Below, one piece after another: positions 19,154-29,934 of a stretch of DNA of 64,000 nt. This DNA comes from Acidithrix ferrooxidans. Its GTDB lineage: Bacteria; Actinomycetota; Acidimicrobiia; Acidimicrobiales; Acidimicrobiaceae. The stretch covers positions 1 to 64,000 of the forward strand of contig NZ_JXYS01000001.1 in assembly GCF_000949295.1 (NCBI RefSeq), given 5' to 3'. Made by a program: the position numbers and the translations under genes. The notes under the pieces are model-generated. The model made no database searches. It was not told the origin of the DNA and worked only from the letters and a program-made list of their open reading frames with translations. The number at the start of each line of letters is the position of its first letter. Within the stretch, counting starts at the first letter, position 1.

Positions 19154-19334
19154 ATTCTCAATAAGTGCCTTTGGGATTTTGAGAGTTTTCCGGATGAGGA
19201 GTTTTTGACACTCGTGGATGTTTGCGATTTTGTAGGACCGTTGTGGACAGGTGTCTTGGTCTCTCGACATCTATGGAGAGGCTACAGCGAATATATTTAC
19301 TGGCGTTTTTAAGGAATGTTTTTAAAAGGAGAAT

Positions 19335-20573
19335 ATGATGGCCAGATCTAACACATTTAGCGCGCCAAGGAGACACTCTAAGTCAATCTACCTTGGAAAA
19401 GTTCAAGTTGGTGGAGATAGCCCGGTCTCGATTCAGTCAATGACGACAACAAAGACTGCCAATGTCGAGGCGACTCTATCACAGATCTATTCTCTAGCAG
19501 GAGCAGGATGTGACATTGTGCGTTGCACTTGTAATGATGGGGAAGCAGCTATAGGGCTGGCTCAAATTGTTCCAAGATCTCCCCTCCCAATCGTCGCTGA
19601 CATTCATTTTCATGTGGAGATGGCACTTGCTGCACTTGAGGCTGGCGTTGCCGGGTTACGTTTGAATCCAGGCAACTTACGCAAACCAGCCGAGATAAAG
19701 CTGGTCGCTCAGGAGGCTAAAGATCGCGGCGTTCCAATACGCATCGGAGTAAATGCCGGTTCTCTTCACCCGGATTTATATAAGAAGTACAATGGAGTTA
19801 CCCCCGAGGCACTCGTTGAATCTGCGATGAACGAGCTGAGCCTCTTTGGTGAGGTGGGGTTTGAGGATGTAAAGATCTCCGTCAAAGCCTCCAACGTTGT
19901 TTTGATGATTGAGGCCTATCGAATTTTGGCAGAGACCGTGGACGTCCCGCTTCACTTAGGTGTTACCGAGGCGGGGCCGCCTCCGGCCGGTATCATAAAG
20001 GCGACGGCCGGAATTGCAACCCTCCTATCAGAGGGGATTGGCGATACCATTCGCTACTCTCTGACAGCAGATCCTATTGAAGAGGTAAAGGCAGGTCGTG
20101 TTCTACTAGAAGCCCTTGGTCTTCGTGAGCGTAAGGGACTTGATCTGATCGCGTGTCCTAGCTGTGGTCGAGCCGAGATTGATGTTATAGCTGTCGCCAA
20201 GGCTGCCCAAGAGGCACTTGAGAAGTTGAATCTCCCACTTCAGGTTGCAGTCATGGGATGTGTGGTCAATGGTCCAGGTGAAGCTCGAGAAGCAGATCTT
20301 GGAATTGCGGCTGGGCGATCAAAGGGCCATCTTTTTATTAAGGGCAAGATAGTCGGTGTCGTAAAAGAGTCAGAGATGGTTTCTGCGCTAGTTGAAGAAG
20401 CTCAAAAGATAGCCAAAGAGGGAGTGGAGGCTCGATTGGCTGCGGCAGATCCCAATGCGCAAGCCGAAGCTGAAGCCGATAGGTTGGCGCTTTTGGAAAA
20501 TCGAGGGGTTGATGCTAATAATTCGATCACTAAGATCGAGCAGATACGTCGTCGGATCGATCTTAGCGAATAA
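19335..20573 (+). CDS. ispG: 4-hydroxy-3-methylbut-2-enyl-diphosphate synthase (GcpE)
   Basis: Iron-sulfur enzyme converting MEcPP to HMBPP in the MEP pathway, working with dxr two genes upstream. 412 residues; a TIM-barrel N-half with VGGDSPVSIQSMTTTKT and a C-terminal 4Fe-4S domain with CPSC at 274-277 and MGCVVNGPGEA with Cys309. ATG at 19335 (or 19338) after AAAAGGAG. The last about 40 residues are Ala/Glu-rich and look like a lineage-specific tail. Confidence 0.95.
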   Translation: MMARSNTFSAPRRHSKSIYLGKVQVGGDSPVSIQSMTTTKTANVEATLSQIYSLAGAGCDIVRCTCNDGEAAIGLAQIVPRSPLPIVADIHFHVEMALAALEAGVAGLRLNPGNLRKPAEIKLVAQEAKDRGVPIRIGVNAGSLHPDLYKKYNGVTPEALVESAMNELSLFGEVGFEDVKISVKASNVVLMIEAYRILAETVDVPLHLGVTEAGPPPAGIIKATAGIATLLSEGIGDTIRYSLTADPIEEVKAGRVLLEALGLRERKGLDLIACPSCGRAEIDVIAVAKAAQEALEKLNLPLQVAVMGCVVNGPGEAREADLGIAAGRSKGHLFIKGKIVGVVKESEMVSALVEEAQKIAKEGVEARLAAADPNAQAEAEADRLALLENRGVDANNSITKIEQIRRRIDLSE

Positions 20574-20647
20574 GCCAAGATGCCTTAGCGTTAACAACTT
20601 GTAGCTAAGAGAACTTTGACCCTTTGAAGCGCGGTTAGGCTGTTGTA

Positions 20648-22384
20648 ATGCGAATGACACGTCTAGTTGCGAAAACTCAAAGGCAAGCCCCAGTTGATGC
20701 GGAAGCGATCTCACATAGGCTATTAGTAAGAGCCGGATACATTCGGCGACTCTCATCGGGTGTATATGCATATCTGCCACTGGGTCTTAGGGTTCTACGT
20801 AAGGTTGAAGCTATTATTAGGCAAGAGTTCGACAATGCGGGCGCCCAAGAGGTCCTTTTGCCCGCATTACAGCCTGTGGAGATATGGGAAGAGACAAATC
20901 GGTCTGCCACTATGGACGATGTCTTAATGCGGCTAGAGGTTAGAGGCGGTAAGTTTGTTTTGGGGCCGACCCACGAGGAAGCCGTCATAGCTGCTGTTAG
21001 TCCAGATTTAGCGTCGTATCGAGATTTGCCAGCTACGGTCTATCAGATTCAGACCAAGTTTCGAGATGAAGCGCGTCCTCGTTTTGGTCTTTTGAGAACC
21101 CGTGAATTCGTTATGGCGGATGCTTACTCCTTTGATGAGTCCAAGGAGGCCATGCGTGAGTCGTATAGGAATATTTTTGATGCCTACTGTAGGATCTTTG
21201 ATCGAATTGGTGTCGAATATTATCCAGTTGAGGCTGACTCTGGCTCAATTGGTGGAGACGTAAATCACGAGTTTATGGTTCCGGCAGCCATCGGCGAGGA
21301 CCACTTTGCTAGCTGTTCAAATTGCGGTTATCGCGCGAATATTGAGGCTGCGGTTCGTTCCTCTAACTTTTCAGGTGGCGGCCAAGGTGAGGTGGGTCGA
21401 TCTTACGAGGTTGAAACCGGCCAAGCTAAATCAATTGATGAAGTTGTCGATCTCCTTAAATCTAAGGGAATCGAGGTGCGAGCTTCGGAGACAATAAAGA
21501 CTATGGCGCTAAAGTCCAAGGATTCAAAACTTACTTTAGCTTTGGTCCCTGGTGATCGGGTATTGAAGGTTCCTCACGGCTATGCTCCGCTCTCTGGGGA
21601 GGAATTTGCGCAGTATCCATTTCTTACACTTGGCTCGATTGGTCCGATATCAATGGGTGATCGTGGAGTGCGTGTTATTGCCGATAATTCAATTGTCTCT
21701 AATTTAGGCTATGTTGTTGGAGGAAATGCTGAAGGTATCCACATCCTAGATGCAGTGTTGGGTCGCGATTTTTCCGTTGACGACTTTGATAACCTAGTGG
21801 TGGTTACACAAGGCGATAGTTGTCCACGTTGTGAGGCGCCAATGGATCTAAGGAGATCTGTCGAGGCAGGACATACCTTTCAACTTGGATTGACATATCC
21901 ACAAAAGATTCGATCTGCTCGTTTCTCTGGTGAGGACGGCAGCGAAACGATGTACTTTATGGGATGCTATGGAATTGGTGTCTCCAGATTTCCAGCAGTT
22001 GTAGCTGAAGTCTCCAACGACGATGCGGGGTTGATCTGGCCAATCTCAATTGCTCCATTTGCGGTACATCTAGTTGCAATTAACTTCAGCGGTAACGAAG
22101 AGGTCAAAGCGGCTGCAGAACAGATCTATGGGGAACTTTCAAAGCTCGGAATTGAAGTCATATTGGACGATCGTGATGTTGGCGCCGGAGTCAAGCTGAA
22201 AGATGCTGATCTTATGGGTATGCCTATCCATGTGGTGGTGGGGCCAAAAACGATTGCAAATGGTTTAATTGAGATAAAGCTTCGTTCTGCGGGTTCTTCT
22301 AGAAGTGTTCCGTTGAATCTAGCTATCGATTCGATCTCAGAAACAGTAGTCGAACTAATCGGCAATAGTGCCTTGAGTGCCTGA
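20648..22384 (+). CDS. proS: Prolyl-tRNA synthetase, bacterial type
   Basis: Charges tRNA-Pro. 578 residues with class II motif 2 (FRDEARPRFGLLRTREFVM) and motif 3 (GCYGIGVSRFPAVVAE), the YbaK-like INS editing domain inserted between them (about 225-390) and the C-terminal anticodon-binding domain. The editing domain makes it the long bacterial form rather than the eukaryote-like one. ATG at 20648. Follows ispG by 74 bp. Confidence 0.96.
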   Translation: MRMTRLVAKTQRQAPVDAEAISHRLLVRAGYIRRLSSGVYAYLPLGLRVLRKVEAIIRQEFDNAGAQEVLLPALQPVEIWEETNRSATMDDVLMRLEVRGGKFVLGPTHEEAVIAAVSPDLASYRDLPATVYQIQTKFRDEARPRFGLLRTREFVMADAYSFDESKEAMRESYRNIFDAYCRIFDRIGVEYYPVEADSGSIGGDVNHEFMVPAAIGEDHFASCSNCGYRANIEAAVRSSNFSGGGQGEVGRSYEVETGQAKSIDEVVDLLKSKGIEVRASETIKTMALKSKDSKLTLALVPGDRVLKVPHGYAPLSGEEFAQYPFLTLGSIGPISMGDRGVRVIADNSIVSNLGYVVGGNAEGIHILDAVLGRDFSVDDFDNLVVVTQGDSCPRCEAPMDLRRSVEAGHTFQLGLTYPQKIRSARFSGEDGSETMYFMGCYGIGVSRFPAVVAEVSNDDAGLIWPISIAPFAVHLVAINFSGNEEVKAAAEQIYGELSKLGIEVILDDRDVGAGVKLKDADLMGMPIHVVVGPKTIANGLIEIKLRSAGSSRSVPLNLAIDSISETVVELIGNSALSA

Positions 22385-22433
22385 AACGACCAATTAACTA
22401 GTTTTTCAAATAGACTATAGGTGTATTGTTTTC

Positions 22434-22462
22434 ACAAGCGTGGGCCCATGGCCCACGCTTGT
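22434..22462 (+). terminator. 13-bp perfect hairpin between proS and rimP
   Basis: ACAAGCGTGGGCC (22434-22446), loop CAT, then the exact complement (22450-22462). The tail CTTGCTCT is only weakly U-rich. It may terminate the rpsB-proS unit or act as an attenuator or leader hairpin for the rimP-nusA-infB operon, which starts 47 bp later. Confidence 0.6.
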
Positions 22463-22508
22463 CTTGCTCTAGCGCTATTGTGATTTTAGAGAAGGATCGG
22501 AGGGTGAG

Positions 22509-23057
22509 TTGGCAAAGGGATCTGCATTTAATGAGGAACTGGTTGAAATGCTCTATGTGCAGTTGGAGCCGTTGTCAAAAGCAAATGGACTTGAGGTTCT
22601 TGAGATTGAGGCGACCAAAGATACTTTGAGGGTCACCTTTGACGACCCAAAAGGAAATGTTGACGCAAGTAAGCTTGAACTGCTAACACCCTTGGTCTCT
22701 GAGTTGTTGGATTCTATTGAGGCAGTGGATAAGGCTTATTCGGGTCAATATATGCTTGAAGTCTCATCCCCAGGTCTAGAGCGAACTCTTCGAACGCCGG
22801 GTCACTTCGCTAGGTTCATCGGAAGCAAAGTGAATATCAAGCTCAAGAGTGGAGTCTCTTCAGATCGACGAGTCTTGGGTTGGATACAAGGTGTGCAGGA
22901 TTCGACTGTTATCATTGGTTTTGATTCTCCCGTAGGCTCCGCAAACGTTCAAGTTATTGAATTAATTGATATTGAGCGAGCAAAGACGGTCTTTGAGTGG
23001 CAAATTGGTGAGAAGCGAACTATGGCGCCCAAAAGTGGCTCAAAAGACAAGAAATAA
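22509..23057 (+). CDS. rimP: Ribosome maturation factor RimP
   Basis: Assists assembly of the 30S subunit. 182 residues: N-terminal alpha/beta domain ending YMLEVSSPGLERTLRTPGHFARFIG, which is the family hallmark, then an Sm-like barrel. TTG start at 22509 with GGAGGG 5 bases upstream. A Lys/Ser-rich tail of about 15 residues ends the protein. First gene of the rimP-nusA-ylxR-infB-rbfA-truB operon. Confidence 0.93.
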   Translation: MAKGSAFNEELVEMLYVQLEPLSKANGLEVLEIEATKDTLRVTFDDPKGNVDASKLELLTPLVSELLDSIEAVDKAYSGQYMLEVSSPGLERTLRTPGHFARFIGSKVNIKLKSGVSSDRRVLGWIQGVQDSTVIIGFDSPVGSANVQVIELIDIERAKTVFEWQIGEKRTMAPKSGSKDKK

Positions 23058-23109
23058 CGAAAGATTTTATGATTACGCTCGTTGTCGAGTGTAAAAAGCG
23101 GGAAGGTGG

Positions 23110-24159
23110 ATGATATCAATGGCGAGGCTTGGTGGCGACTTTATGGAGCCTTTGCAGGCGATTGCGCGAGAGAAGGGTGTCTCGGTTGAGACCCTTCTAG
23201 AGTCATTGGCGAATGCCTTACTTGCAGCATATAAGCGTAGGCCTGATTCGGCTGAAGATGCCGAGGTCACTATTGATCCCGATTCTGGCGATATTCAGGT
23301 TTGGGCGCAGGACCTAGATGAAGATGGTAATGTAATTCGCGAATGGGACGATACGCCAACAGATTTCGGCCGTATTGCGGCTCAGACTGCTAAGCAAGTC
23401 ATGTTTCAACGTATTCGCGATGCAGAGCGCGATTTAAAGTATGAGGAATATGCAGGACGCGAAGGCGACATTGTTACCGGAATTGTACAGCAAGCCGATA
23501 GTCGTTACACTTTGCTCAATTTGGGTAAGGTTGAGGCTCTGCTGCCTCTTCAAGAGCAGCTTCCGGGAGAGCGCTATGGCAATGGCGTAAGAGTCAAAGC
23601 CTATATTGTCGAGGTACGCCGGACCAACAAGGGACCACAGATAGTGGTTTCTCGCTCTCATCCTGGTCTGATGAAAAAATTGTTTGAATTGGAAGTTCCA
23701 GAGATTGCTAGTGGGGTAGTAGAGATAAAAGCTCTCTCTCGCGAGCCAGGCATTCGCTCTAAGATCGCAGTTGCTTCAAATGACCCAAATGTTGATCCCG
23801 TTGGGGCATGTGTTGGACCTAGGGGAGCTCGTGTTCGAATGGTAATGGCTGAATTGCGCAACGAGCGAATCGACATAATTCCATTTTCCGAGGAGCCAGC
23901 TGAATTTGTAGCTCGAGCATTGCAGCCTGCCCACGTGCGTGAGGTTGACCTAAACGATGCCACTGGAACTGCAATCGTAATCGTCGATGCATCCGAGCAG
24001 CCTCTTGCTATCGGCAAGGAGGGTCTCAATGCCAAACTCGCTGCTCGTTTGACCGGGTGGCGAATTGATATTGGAACAGGCGAGGAAGCTGCGATTTTGG
24101 ATTCGGTTCCGATAGACGAAGACGAGGATCAACCAGAGGCCGGCCAAGGCGAAGAATAG
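23110..24159 (+). CDS. nusA: Transcription termination/antitermination factor NusA
   Basis: Binds RNA polymerase and nascent RNA. 349 residues: N-terminal polymerase-binding domain, S1 domain (GDIVTGIVQQADSRYTLLNLG), and two KH domains (VGACVGPRGARVRMVMAEL; ...IGKEGLNAKLAARLTGW). As in other actinobacteria it lacks the C-terminal acidic repeats of E. coli NusA. ATG at 23110 or 23119, with GGAAGG just upstream. A short acidic tail ends it. Confidence 0.95.
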   Translation: MISMARLGGDFMEPLQAIAREKGVSVETLLESLANALLAAYKRRPDSAEDAEVTIDPDSGDIQVWAQDLDEDGNVIREWDDTPTDFGRIAAQTAKQVMFQRIRDAERDLKYEEYAGREGDIVTGIVQQADSRYTLLNLGKVEALLPLQEQLPGERYGNGVRVKAYIVEVRRTNKGPQIVVSRSHPGLMKKLFELEVPEIASGVVEIKALSREPGIRSKIAVASNDPNVDPVGACVGPRGARVRMVMAELRNERIDIIPFSEEPAEFVARALQPAHVREVDLNDATGTAIVIVDASEQPLAIGKEGLNAKLAARLTGWRIDIGTGEEAAILDSVPIDEDEDQPEAGQGEE

Positions 24160-24177
24160 CTCGCGGAGGGCCATTCA

Positions 24178-24429
24178 TTGGTTGTAACGAAAGAACTACC
24201 GGTGTCAAAGAGTCGCTTTTTGCGAAGTTGTATTGTGTGTCGAACAAGAGATTCGAAGTCGAAGTTGATTAGACTTCGAATCTCGGAGAATCGCGCCCAA
24301 TCGACGGAGATTGATTGTGGTCGGGGATACTGGGTGCATGCAGATGCTAGCACTTGCTTGGATCCGACTAGGATTATGTATGCTTTGTCTAAAAGAGGTA
24401 TCAAGGTAACCGAAGTGGTTACGTGCTAA
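24178..24429 (+). CDS. ylxR: YlxR-family (DUF448) RNA-binding protein
   Basis: An 83-residue small basic protein between nusA and infB, the standard place for YlxR. The family core is recognisable: R-S-C-I-V-C-R-T, KLIRLRI and GRGYWVHAD..C. TTG start at 24178 with GGAGGG 7 bases upstream, 18 bp after nusA. Relatives bind RNA and have been linked to RNase P modulation; a role here is by analogy only. Confidence 0.85.
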   Translation: MVVTKELPVSKSRFLRSCIVCRTRDSKSKLIRLRISENRAQSTEIDCGRGYWVHADASTCLDPTRIMYALSKRGIKVTEVVTC

Positions 24430-24590
24430 TCGGACGATATCGCACGTTTATTGGGTGAACGTAAAAAACCGTGTAGCATTGGAAGGCGGCCGTTTTGTCT
24501 GCGTGTCGTTATTCTATGTTCGTCCAGTATTGATTTGGACGATAATTTCTCAATTTGAATGAGTGTTTTAGGAGAGGACTGAAGTAGCAG

Positions 24591-27500
24591 TTGGCAAAAC
24601 GGATACGGGTCTATGACCTAGCCAAAGAACTAGGGCTTTCAAACAAGGGCGCATTTGACCTATGCAACGATCTTGGCATGGGTATTAAGAGTCCATCGTC
24701 GAGCATAGAAGATGCTCAAGCTGATCGGGCTAGGCGTAAGGTAGTTCGAGAAGGCGCTGGACGCTATGAGAGGGCCGGTGGTGGAGAGCACTCACACGGC
24801 GATACAAAGACTACCGTGGCGGCTGGCGATGCTGCCGTTAACGTTTTGCCGGCGGATCCGATAGCTAGTAAAGCTTCAGCGCCGATAGAACCTCCCGCAG
24901 CCGAGCCACGAATACAAGTCAAGGCGCAGCCTCTAGGTGAGCCACAGAGCGAATCCAAGGCACCGCCAGTAATTGAAGCTAAACCCGAGGCACAAGTACA
25001 AGCCAAGACAGAGCCCCTAACTGAGCCTGATACCAGTAGGCATTTAGATTCCGGCCATTCAAAGCAGAGCCACCGTCGCGGGGCGGATGCCCCTAGGGAC
25101 TCTGAGGCTGGCACGGACAAGAGTGATCGAGCGGCTAAAGATAACTTTAAAGCGGTAAGTGGCACGGTTAGTGAGGTTCTGCCATCAGAGCCTGTCGCTA
25201 GGGTTGATGTTGCTCCATCACAATTAGCATCTTCGAAGAATAATGAGCACGAACAAAAGGTGGTAAAATCACCCGAGGCTCCAGCCAAACAAGAGGAAAA
25301 AGTAGTCATTACTCCAGATTTAGATAGGGGCACGGTTGTCGTAAAGAGCGATGCCGATGCCACTGTGCAAAAGGTGCAACCGGCTCCCGAGGCCGAGAAC
25401 AAGCCTGAGAACAAAAGTAGCTCATCGGAAAATCTTGCTCCAAAGGCTCGTGATTCACGCGGTCGCGTATTCAGGTCTACCGAATCACATGGTCAACGAT
25501 CGTCAATGGGGCCAAATCGAGATACCAGGCCACCTGTGGTTCGTAATGACGTGGAGGCCAATTCAGCCCCTAGTCTAGAACCAGGTGCAAAAGGTGGAAG
25601 CGTGGCTCCCCCTCCGCGTCCCAGGGTACCCTTGTCGCTTTCGGGAAAGCCAATTCCGCCACCTCCAGGGATGGGCTCTAACCGTCAAGGATCAGGAGGG
25701 CGGTATCAGAACGATTCCCCAAATCCAAGACAAGGCGATCGTCCTGGCTTTAATAGAGGACCTCGTCCCGGTGGTGGATTTGATCGTAATTCTGAAGGCG
25801 GACGTCAAGGTAATTTTGGTGATCGCCCAGATCGTGGCGCGGGCCAAGGTAACTTCGCCGATCGTGGACCTCGTCCCGGTGGCGGCCAAGGTAACTTCGC
25901 CGATCGTGGACCTCGTCCCGGTGGCGGCCAAGGCAACTTCGCCGATCGTGGACCTCGTCCGGGTGGCGCGGGCCAAGGTGGCGGTGGTGGTTTCCCAAGG
26001 AGTGGTCCCTCAACGGGTTTTGCTCCTCGAACTGGTGGAGGATTTCCGGGTTCTAGAACTCCAACCCCATCTCCGGGCGGAGCTTTTGGTGGAAAGTCGC
26101 CAGCTGGATCTCGAGGACGACCACTACAGCGTGCCGCTAAGCGCCGCAGTAGAAAGAATATGGAAGAGCTGGAGCCAACTCAGGTTACGTCCTATATACC
26201 ATCCAATGCACCAGTGCCTGATGGCGAGATAATTATTGAAAGAGGATCATCGGCTCAAGAGGTAGGGCCAAAGTTCAATCGATCTGCTGGAGATGTGGTT
26301 CGATTCCTACTTTTGCAGGGCGAACCAGTAACTGCAACCCAGACGCTTTCAGATGATGCGATTGAGCTTTTCGCCGCTGAATTGGGCGCGAAGGTTAAGT
26401 TGGTTGACCCCGGACAAGAACAAGAGGCTGAGCTTTATGCCAAATACTTCTCCGACGACGATATCGTTCCACAGGGTGAAGCTGAGTGGCGTGCTCCGGT
26501 TGTGACGGTTATGGGCCATGTTGATCATGGTAAGACAAAGCTGCTTGATCGAATTAGAGAGACCAACGTCGTTGCCAAAGAGGCCGGTGGAATTACACAG
26601 CACATTGGTGCTTATAGGGCACAAGTCGACAACAAGTTCGTTACCTTTATCGATACACCTGGCCACGAAGCCTTTACGGCTATGCGTGCTCGAGGTGCGG
26701 GTGTCACCGATATCGTGGTTTTGGTCGTAGCTGCTGATGATGGGGTGATGCCCCAGACGATCGAGGCGATTGACCATGCTAAGGCTGCTCACGTGCCGAT
26801 AGTAGTTGCAATAAATAAGATCGATCGTGCAGACGCTGATCCGAATCGTGTTATGCAACAGCTCTCTGAATATGGTTTAGTCCCTGAGGCATGGGGCGGC
26901 GACACTATAATGGTTGAGCTTTCGGCTCTCCAGAATTTGGGTGTCGATGATCTTTTGGAACAGCTGGTTGTGTTGGCCGAGGTGTTGGAGTTGACCTCCA
27001 CCAAGGTCGGCCGCGCCAAGGGTGTTGTCTTGGAGGCCAATTTGGATCCTGGACGTGGCCCAGTGGCGACGGTTATAGTGAAGCAAGGTGTTCTGAGAGT
27101 TGGTTCTAACTTGGTGGCAGGGCCAGCCTTTGGTAGGGTCAAGGCTCTCATAGATGAGGCTGGTAATCCAGTTCACGAGGCTGAGCCATCTACTCCAGTT
27201 CAAGTTTTAGGATTTTCTGAGGTTCCAAGTGCTGGAGATGAATTTAGAGAGACGGCTGAGCTTAGCGTTGCTCGACAGATCGGTTCCATGCGCGAACAGC
27301 GGATTCGTCTTGCTGGTCTGAGTGCTCAAAGTGGAGCGGCACCGGGTGCAAAACTGGAAGATCTCTTTGAGCAGATTAAGCGTGGGGAAACTGCGACTCT
27401 TAATGTGATTATCAAAGCTGACGTGCAGGGTTCGCTGGAGGCAGTTACTGAAAGTCTTCGAAAGCTCGAACGACCTGAGGTGAAGTTGAGTATCGTACGC

Positions 27501-28004
27501 CGAGCAGTTGGTGGAATCAATGAGAATGATGTTTCCCTTGGGGCCGCCTCGAATGCATTGATCATCGGCTTTAACGTCCGTCCCGATCGTCGTGGTCGAG
27601 AGGCCGCCGAGGCACAGCACGTTGAGATTAGAACCTATGAGATTATCTATAAGATGCTCGAGGATATTGAAGCGGCCATGGTCGGTATGCTTGCTCCTGA
27701 GTATGAAGAGGTAGTTACGGGTGAGGCCGAGGTGCGCGATATCTTTAGAGTGCCAAAGGTTGGAGCTGTTGCTGGCTGTTACGTACAAAATGGTTCCATT
27801 ACACGTGGTTCCAAGGTTCGCTTCCTTCGAGATGGCGTAGTTATCTGGAAGGGCTCGATTACCTCTTTGCGTCGCTTCAAGGACGATGTTCGCGAAGTTG
27901 CCTCTGGATTTGAGTGTGGAATTGGGCTTAGTGACTTTCAAGACCTGCGATCTGGCGACATAATAGAGACCTTCGAGGATCGCGAGATTCCTCGAGCTCT
28001 TTGA
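24591..28004 (+). CDS. infB: Translation initiation factor IF-2
   Basis: GTPase that brings initiator tRNA to the 30S subunit. 1137 residues: IF2-N domain at the start ([17 protein letters not shown]), then about 480 low-complexity residues rich in Pro, Ala, Lys and Glu followed by Gly/Arg/Pro, a second IF2-N region, and the GTPase with [12 protein letters not shown] (about 642), DTPGHEAF and NKID, then beta-barrel domains and the C-terminal fMet-tRNA domain. TTG start; the AGGAGAGGA upstream is unusually far (about 13-16 bases), but a stop lies two codons upstream in frame. The long N-terminus is typical of actinobacterial IF-2. Confidence 0.97.
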   Translation: MAKRIRVYDLAKELGLSNKGAFDLCNDLGMGIKSPSSSIEDAQADRARRKVVREGAGRYERAGGGEHSHGDTKTTVAAGDAAVNVLPADPIASKASAPIEPPAAEPRIQVKAQPLGEPQSESKAPPVIEAKPEAQVQAKTEPLTEPDTSRHLDSGHSKQSHRRGADAPRDSEAGTDKSDRAAKDNFKAVSGTVSEVLPSEPVARVDVAPSQLASSKNNEHEQKVVKSPEAPAKQEEKVVITPDLDRGTVVVKSDADATVQKVQPAPEAENKPENKSSSSENLAPKARDSRGRVFRSTESHGQRSSMGPNRDTRPPVVRNDVEANSAPSLEPGAKGGSVAPPPRPRVPLSLSGKPIPPPPGMGSNRQGSGGRYQNDSPNPRQGDRPGFNRGPRPGGGFDRNSEGGRQGNFGDRPDRGAGQGNFADRGPRPGGGQGNFADRGPRPGGGQGNFADRGPRPGGAGQGGGGGFPRSGPSTGFAPRTGGGFPGSRTPTPSPGGAFGGKSPAGSRGRPLQRAAKRRSRKNMEELEPTQVTSYIPSNAPVPDGEIIIERGSSAQEVGPKFNRSAGDVVRFLLLQGEPVTATQTLSDDAIELFAAELGAKVKLVDPGQEQEAELYAKYFSDDDIVPQGEAEWRAPVVTVMGHVDHGKTKLLDRIRETNVVAKEAGGITQHIGAYRAQVDNKFVTFIDTPGHEAFTAMRARGAGVTDIVVLVVAADDGVMPQTIEAIDHAKAAHVPIVVAINKIDRADADPNRVMQQLSEYGLVPEAWGGDTIMVELSALQNLGVDDLLEQLVVLAEVLELTSTKVGRAKGVVLEANLDPGRGPVATVIVKQGVLRVGSNLVAGPAFGRVKALIDEAGNPVHEAEPSTPVQVLGFSEVPSAGDEFRETAELSVARQIGSMREQRIRLAGLSAQSGAAPGAKLEDLFEQIKRGETATLNVIIKADVQGSLEAVTESLRKLERPEVKLSIVRRAVGGINENDVSLGAASNALIIGFNVRPDRRGREAAEAQHVEIRTYEIIYKMLEDIEAAMVGMLAPEYEEVVTGEAEVRDIFRVPKVGAVAGCYVQNGSITRGSKVRFLRDGVVIWKGSITSLRRFKDDVREVASGFECGIGLSDFQDLRSGDIIETFEDREIPRAL
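25842..25967 (+). repeat. Three 42-bp tandem repeats inside infB
   Basis: Units at 25842-25883, 25884-25925 and 25926-25967 each encode [14 protein letters not shown] with almost no base changes. Imperfect relatives flank them. The unit is a multiple of three so copy-number change keeps the frame. It lies in the Gly/Arg-rich linker of IF-2. Confidence 0.92.
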
Positions 28005-28030
28005 CGCTAGAGTGCTTTGAGGTAATTTAG

Positions 28031-28420
28031 ATGGCTAATCGACAGATGACCAAGCGGGGTTCTTTCCCGAGAATGGATAGGGTCTCGAATGAGGTTCAGA
28101 GAGTTTTGGCTTTTGCCATGGAGAAACACTATGAACCGATCGATTCCGAGTCGATAGCTACGGTTACGGCCGTGGTTGTCGACCCAGATTTGCGCAGAGC
28201 CAAGGTCTATTTTGATCACCTTTCGCCGCGTCTTGAAGATTGGTTGAGCACCAATAGGGTGAAGCTTCAACGCGAGATTGCAAATGGGGTTCGTATGAGA
28301 AGTACTCCTTTGTTGTTCTTTGAGGCTGACCCAGCGATTGCCTCCGGTCTTGCCATAGAGTCGATTCTTCGTAAGGTTATCCCTCCAAATGTGATGGATA
28401 TGCCTGGCGGCGATGAATGA
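28031..28420 (+). CDS. rbfA: Ribosome-binding factor A
   Basis: Late 30S maturation factor with a single KH-like domain. 129 residues: NEVQRVLAFAMEK near the N-terminus, RRAKVYFDHLS and the helix REIANGVRMRSTPLLFFEAD typical of RbfA. ATG at 28031, 26 bp after infB. The Asp/Glu-ended tail is short. Follows infB and precedes truB as in most bacteria. Confidence 0.93.
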   Translation: MANRQMTKRGSFPRMDRVSNEVQRVLAFAMEKHYEPIDSESIATVTAVVVDPDLRRAKVYFDHLSPRLEDWLSTNRVKLQREIANGVRMRSTPLLFFEADPAIASGLAIESILRKVIPPNVMDMPGGDE

Positions 28421-28440
28421 ATTGCCTGGTGGTTTGACGA

Positions 28441-29385
28441 TTGGCCAGACGTAAAGTCTATCCTGGTGGTTTACCCTTCGGTGTTGTCGTTCTAGATAAG
28501 CCAATAGGGATAACTTCAAATGGGGCCCTCTCTGTTGTGCGACGCGTAGCTGGAAACAGCAGGGCTGGGCACATGGGTACATTGGACCCCTTTGCGAGCG
28601 GGGTCCAAGTAGTTTGTGTCGGACAGGCGACCAAGCTGATCCCACATATCCACTCTTCAACTAAGGCTTATAGTGCTAGTTTGACTTTAGGGTCAGCGAC
28701 AGATACGGCTGACCATACTGGTGAAGTTATTTTGAGCGCACCAGTGCCTATTCTTACACAAGGGCAATTAGACGCTGTGGCACTGTCCTTGCTCGGTCAC
28801 CAAATGCAGACGCCTCCAGCTTTTTCCGCTAAAAAGGTAGCTGGGGTCCCCAGTCACGTCCTTGCTCGTGAAAATCGGGCCGTCGAACTCGCAGCCGTAG
28901 AGGTTGAGATAGTGGAACTTTCTATCCAATTGACACCCGATCCGTCGATTCTGGCAGTGGACGTTGTCTGCTCGCGTGGAACATATGTGCGTACCTTGGG
29001 TGAGACAATCGCCCAAAGGTTAGGGACCTATGGCCATTTGACTTCTTTGCGACGTACCTCCTCCGATGGGTATTCCATAGATGATTGTGTGGAGATCGAT
29101 TCTTTGTCGAGGGACTCATTTCTTCCTTTCTCTAAGGTGCTTTCCTCTTTTGACACTATGTTTATAGAGCCAGGTCTACTCCAGCGCGCCTGTCACGGTG
29201 GTCCAATTCCCCTTAGTGGCGGACGTAATTTTGGTGAAGGTGGCTCTGATTCGTTAGTTGCGCTTTTGTCCGATGATAGATCTTTGGGTGATGGCGAGGT
29301 AACGTTCGATAATCTGATCGGGATCTATGGGGTCAGTGGGGATATGTTGATTCCAAAGATCGTTTTTATGGCTCCGAGTCTCTAA
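28441..29385 (+). CDS. truB: tRNA pseudouridine-55 synthase
   Basis: Makes the universal T-loop pseudouridine 55. 314 residues with LDKPIGITSN at the start and the catalytic HMGTLDPFASG (Asp49), later RGTYVRTLGETIA and a C-terminal PUA-like region. TTG start at 28441 with GGTGG 8 bases upstream, 20 bp after rbfA. Last gene of the nusA-infB operon in this window. Confidence 0.94.
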   Translation: MARRKVYPGGLPFGVVVLDKPIGITSNGALSVVRRVAGNSRAGHMGTLDPFASGVQVVCVGQATKLIPHIHSSTKAYSASLTLGSATDTADHTGEVILSAPVPILTQGQLDAVALSLLGHQMQTPPAFSAKKVAGVPSHVLARENRAVELAAVEVEIVELSIQLTPDPSILAVDVVCSRGTYVRTLGETIAQRLGTYGHLTSLRRTSSDGYSIDDCVEIDSLSRDSFLPFSKVLSSFDTMFIEPGLLQRACHGGPIPLSGGRNFGEGGSDSLVALLSDDRSLGDGEVTFDNLIGIYGVSGDMLIPKIVFMAPSL

Positions 29386-29934
29386 GGACTTTTGTCAAGG
29401 GAGGCTATTGGTCTTTGGCTTATATCCTTAGATTTTTTGGGATGATTTGATTGCTAAAGAACATGTCTGTGTACCTGGGATCAGATATTGATGATGTGGC
29501 TAACCCGATATCTAAGGACCCTGTTTGGCGTTATTGAGCGGGGGTTTCTCGGCTTAGATGCTCTTTTTGTTTACGATTTTAGCTGGATGGTATCAAGCTC
29601 TCGTATGTTCAATTTGCTCTGTGTTTGGGCTGGGCCTTGGTTTTCGATCGTATATCAAATGGTAGGCTGGATTAGACGCAGTGGCTTTTTCGCTCACGGC
29701 GATGTTTTTGCTAGGACCTGTTGGGATTTGGTGAACTGTTTAGGCTCCTAGTGACTGTTCAATTTATGATTGCTCCGGGTATCAGCCGTATCTATCTAAT
29801 TTGTCTTCATTGATGTTGTGTTGGGCTAGCGGGTGTTTTAACGTTTTAGATATGTTAGATGAGGGTTTCTAAAAGATTATCCATAACTAGCCTATCGGGC
29901 AAATTGCTCCAACGCCTATTGGTGACAATGGCGA
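29386..29934. other. Gap between truB and the fliL-like gene
   Basis: About 550 bp. An 87-codon plus-strand frame at 29488-29751 encodes a Trp/Phe-rich hydrophobic sequence without a clear RBS or family match; it may be chance. Nothing else is supported. The fliL-like gene converges on this gap from the other strand. Confidence 0.4.

Noticed and set aside
29488-29751. 87-codon hydrophobic ORF between truB and fliL-like gene
   Set aside because: No RBS, odd Trp/Phe-rich composition, no family; reported only as part of the gap.
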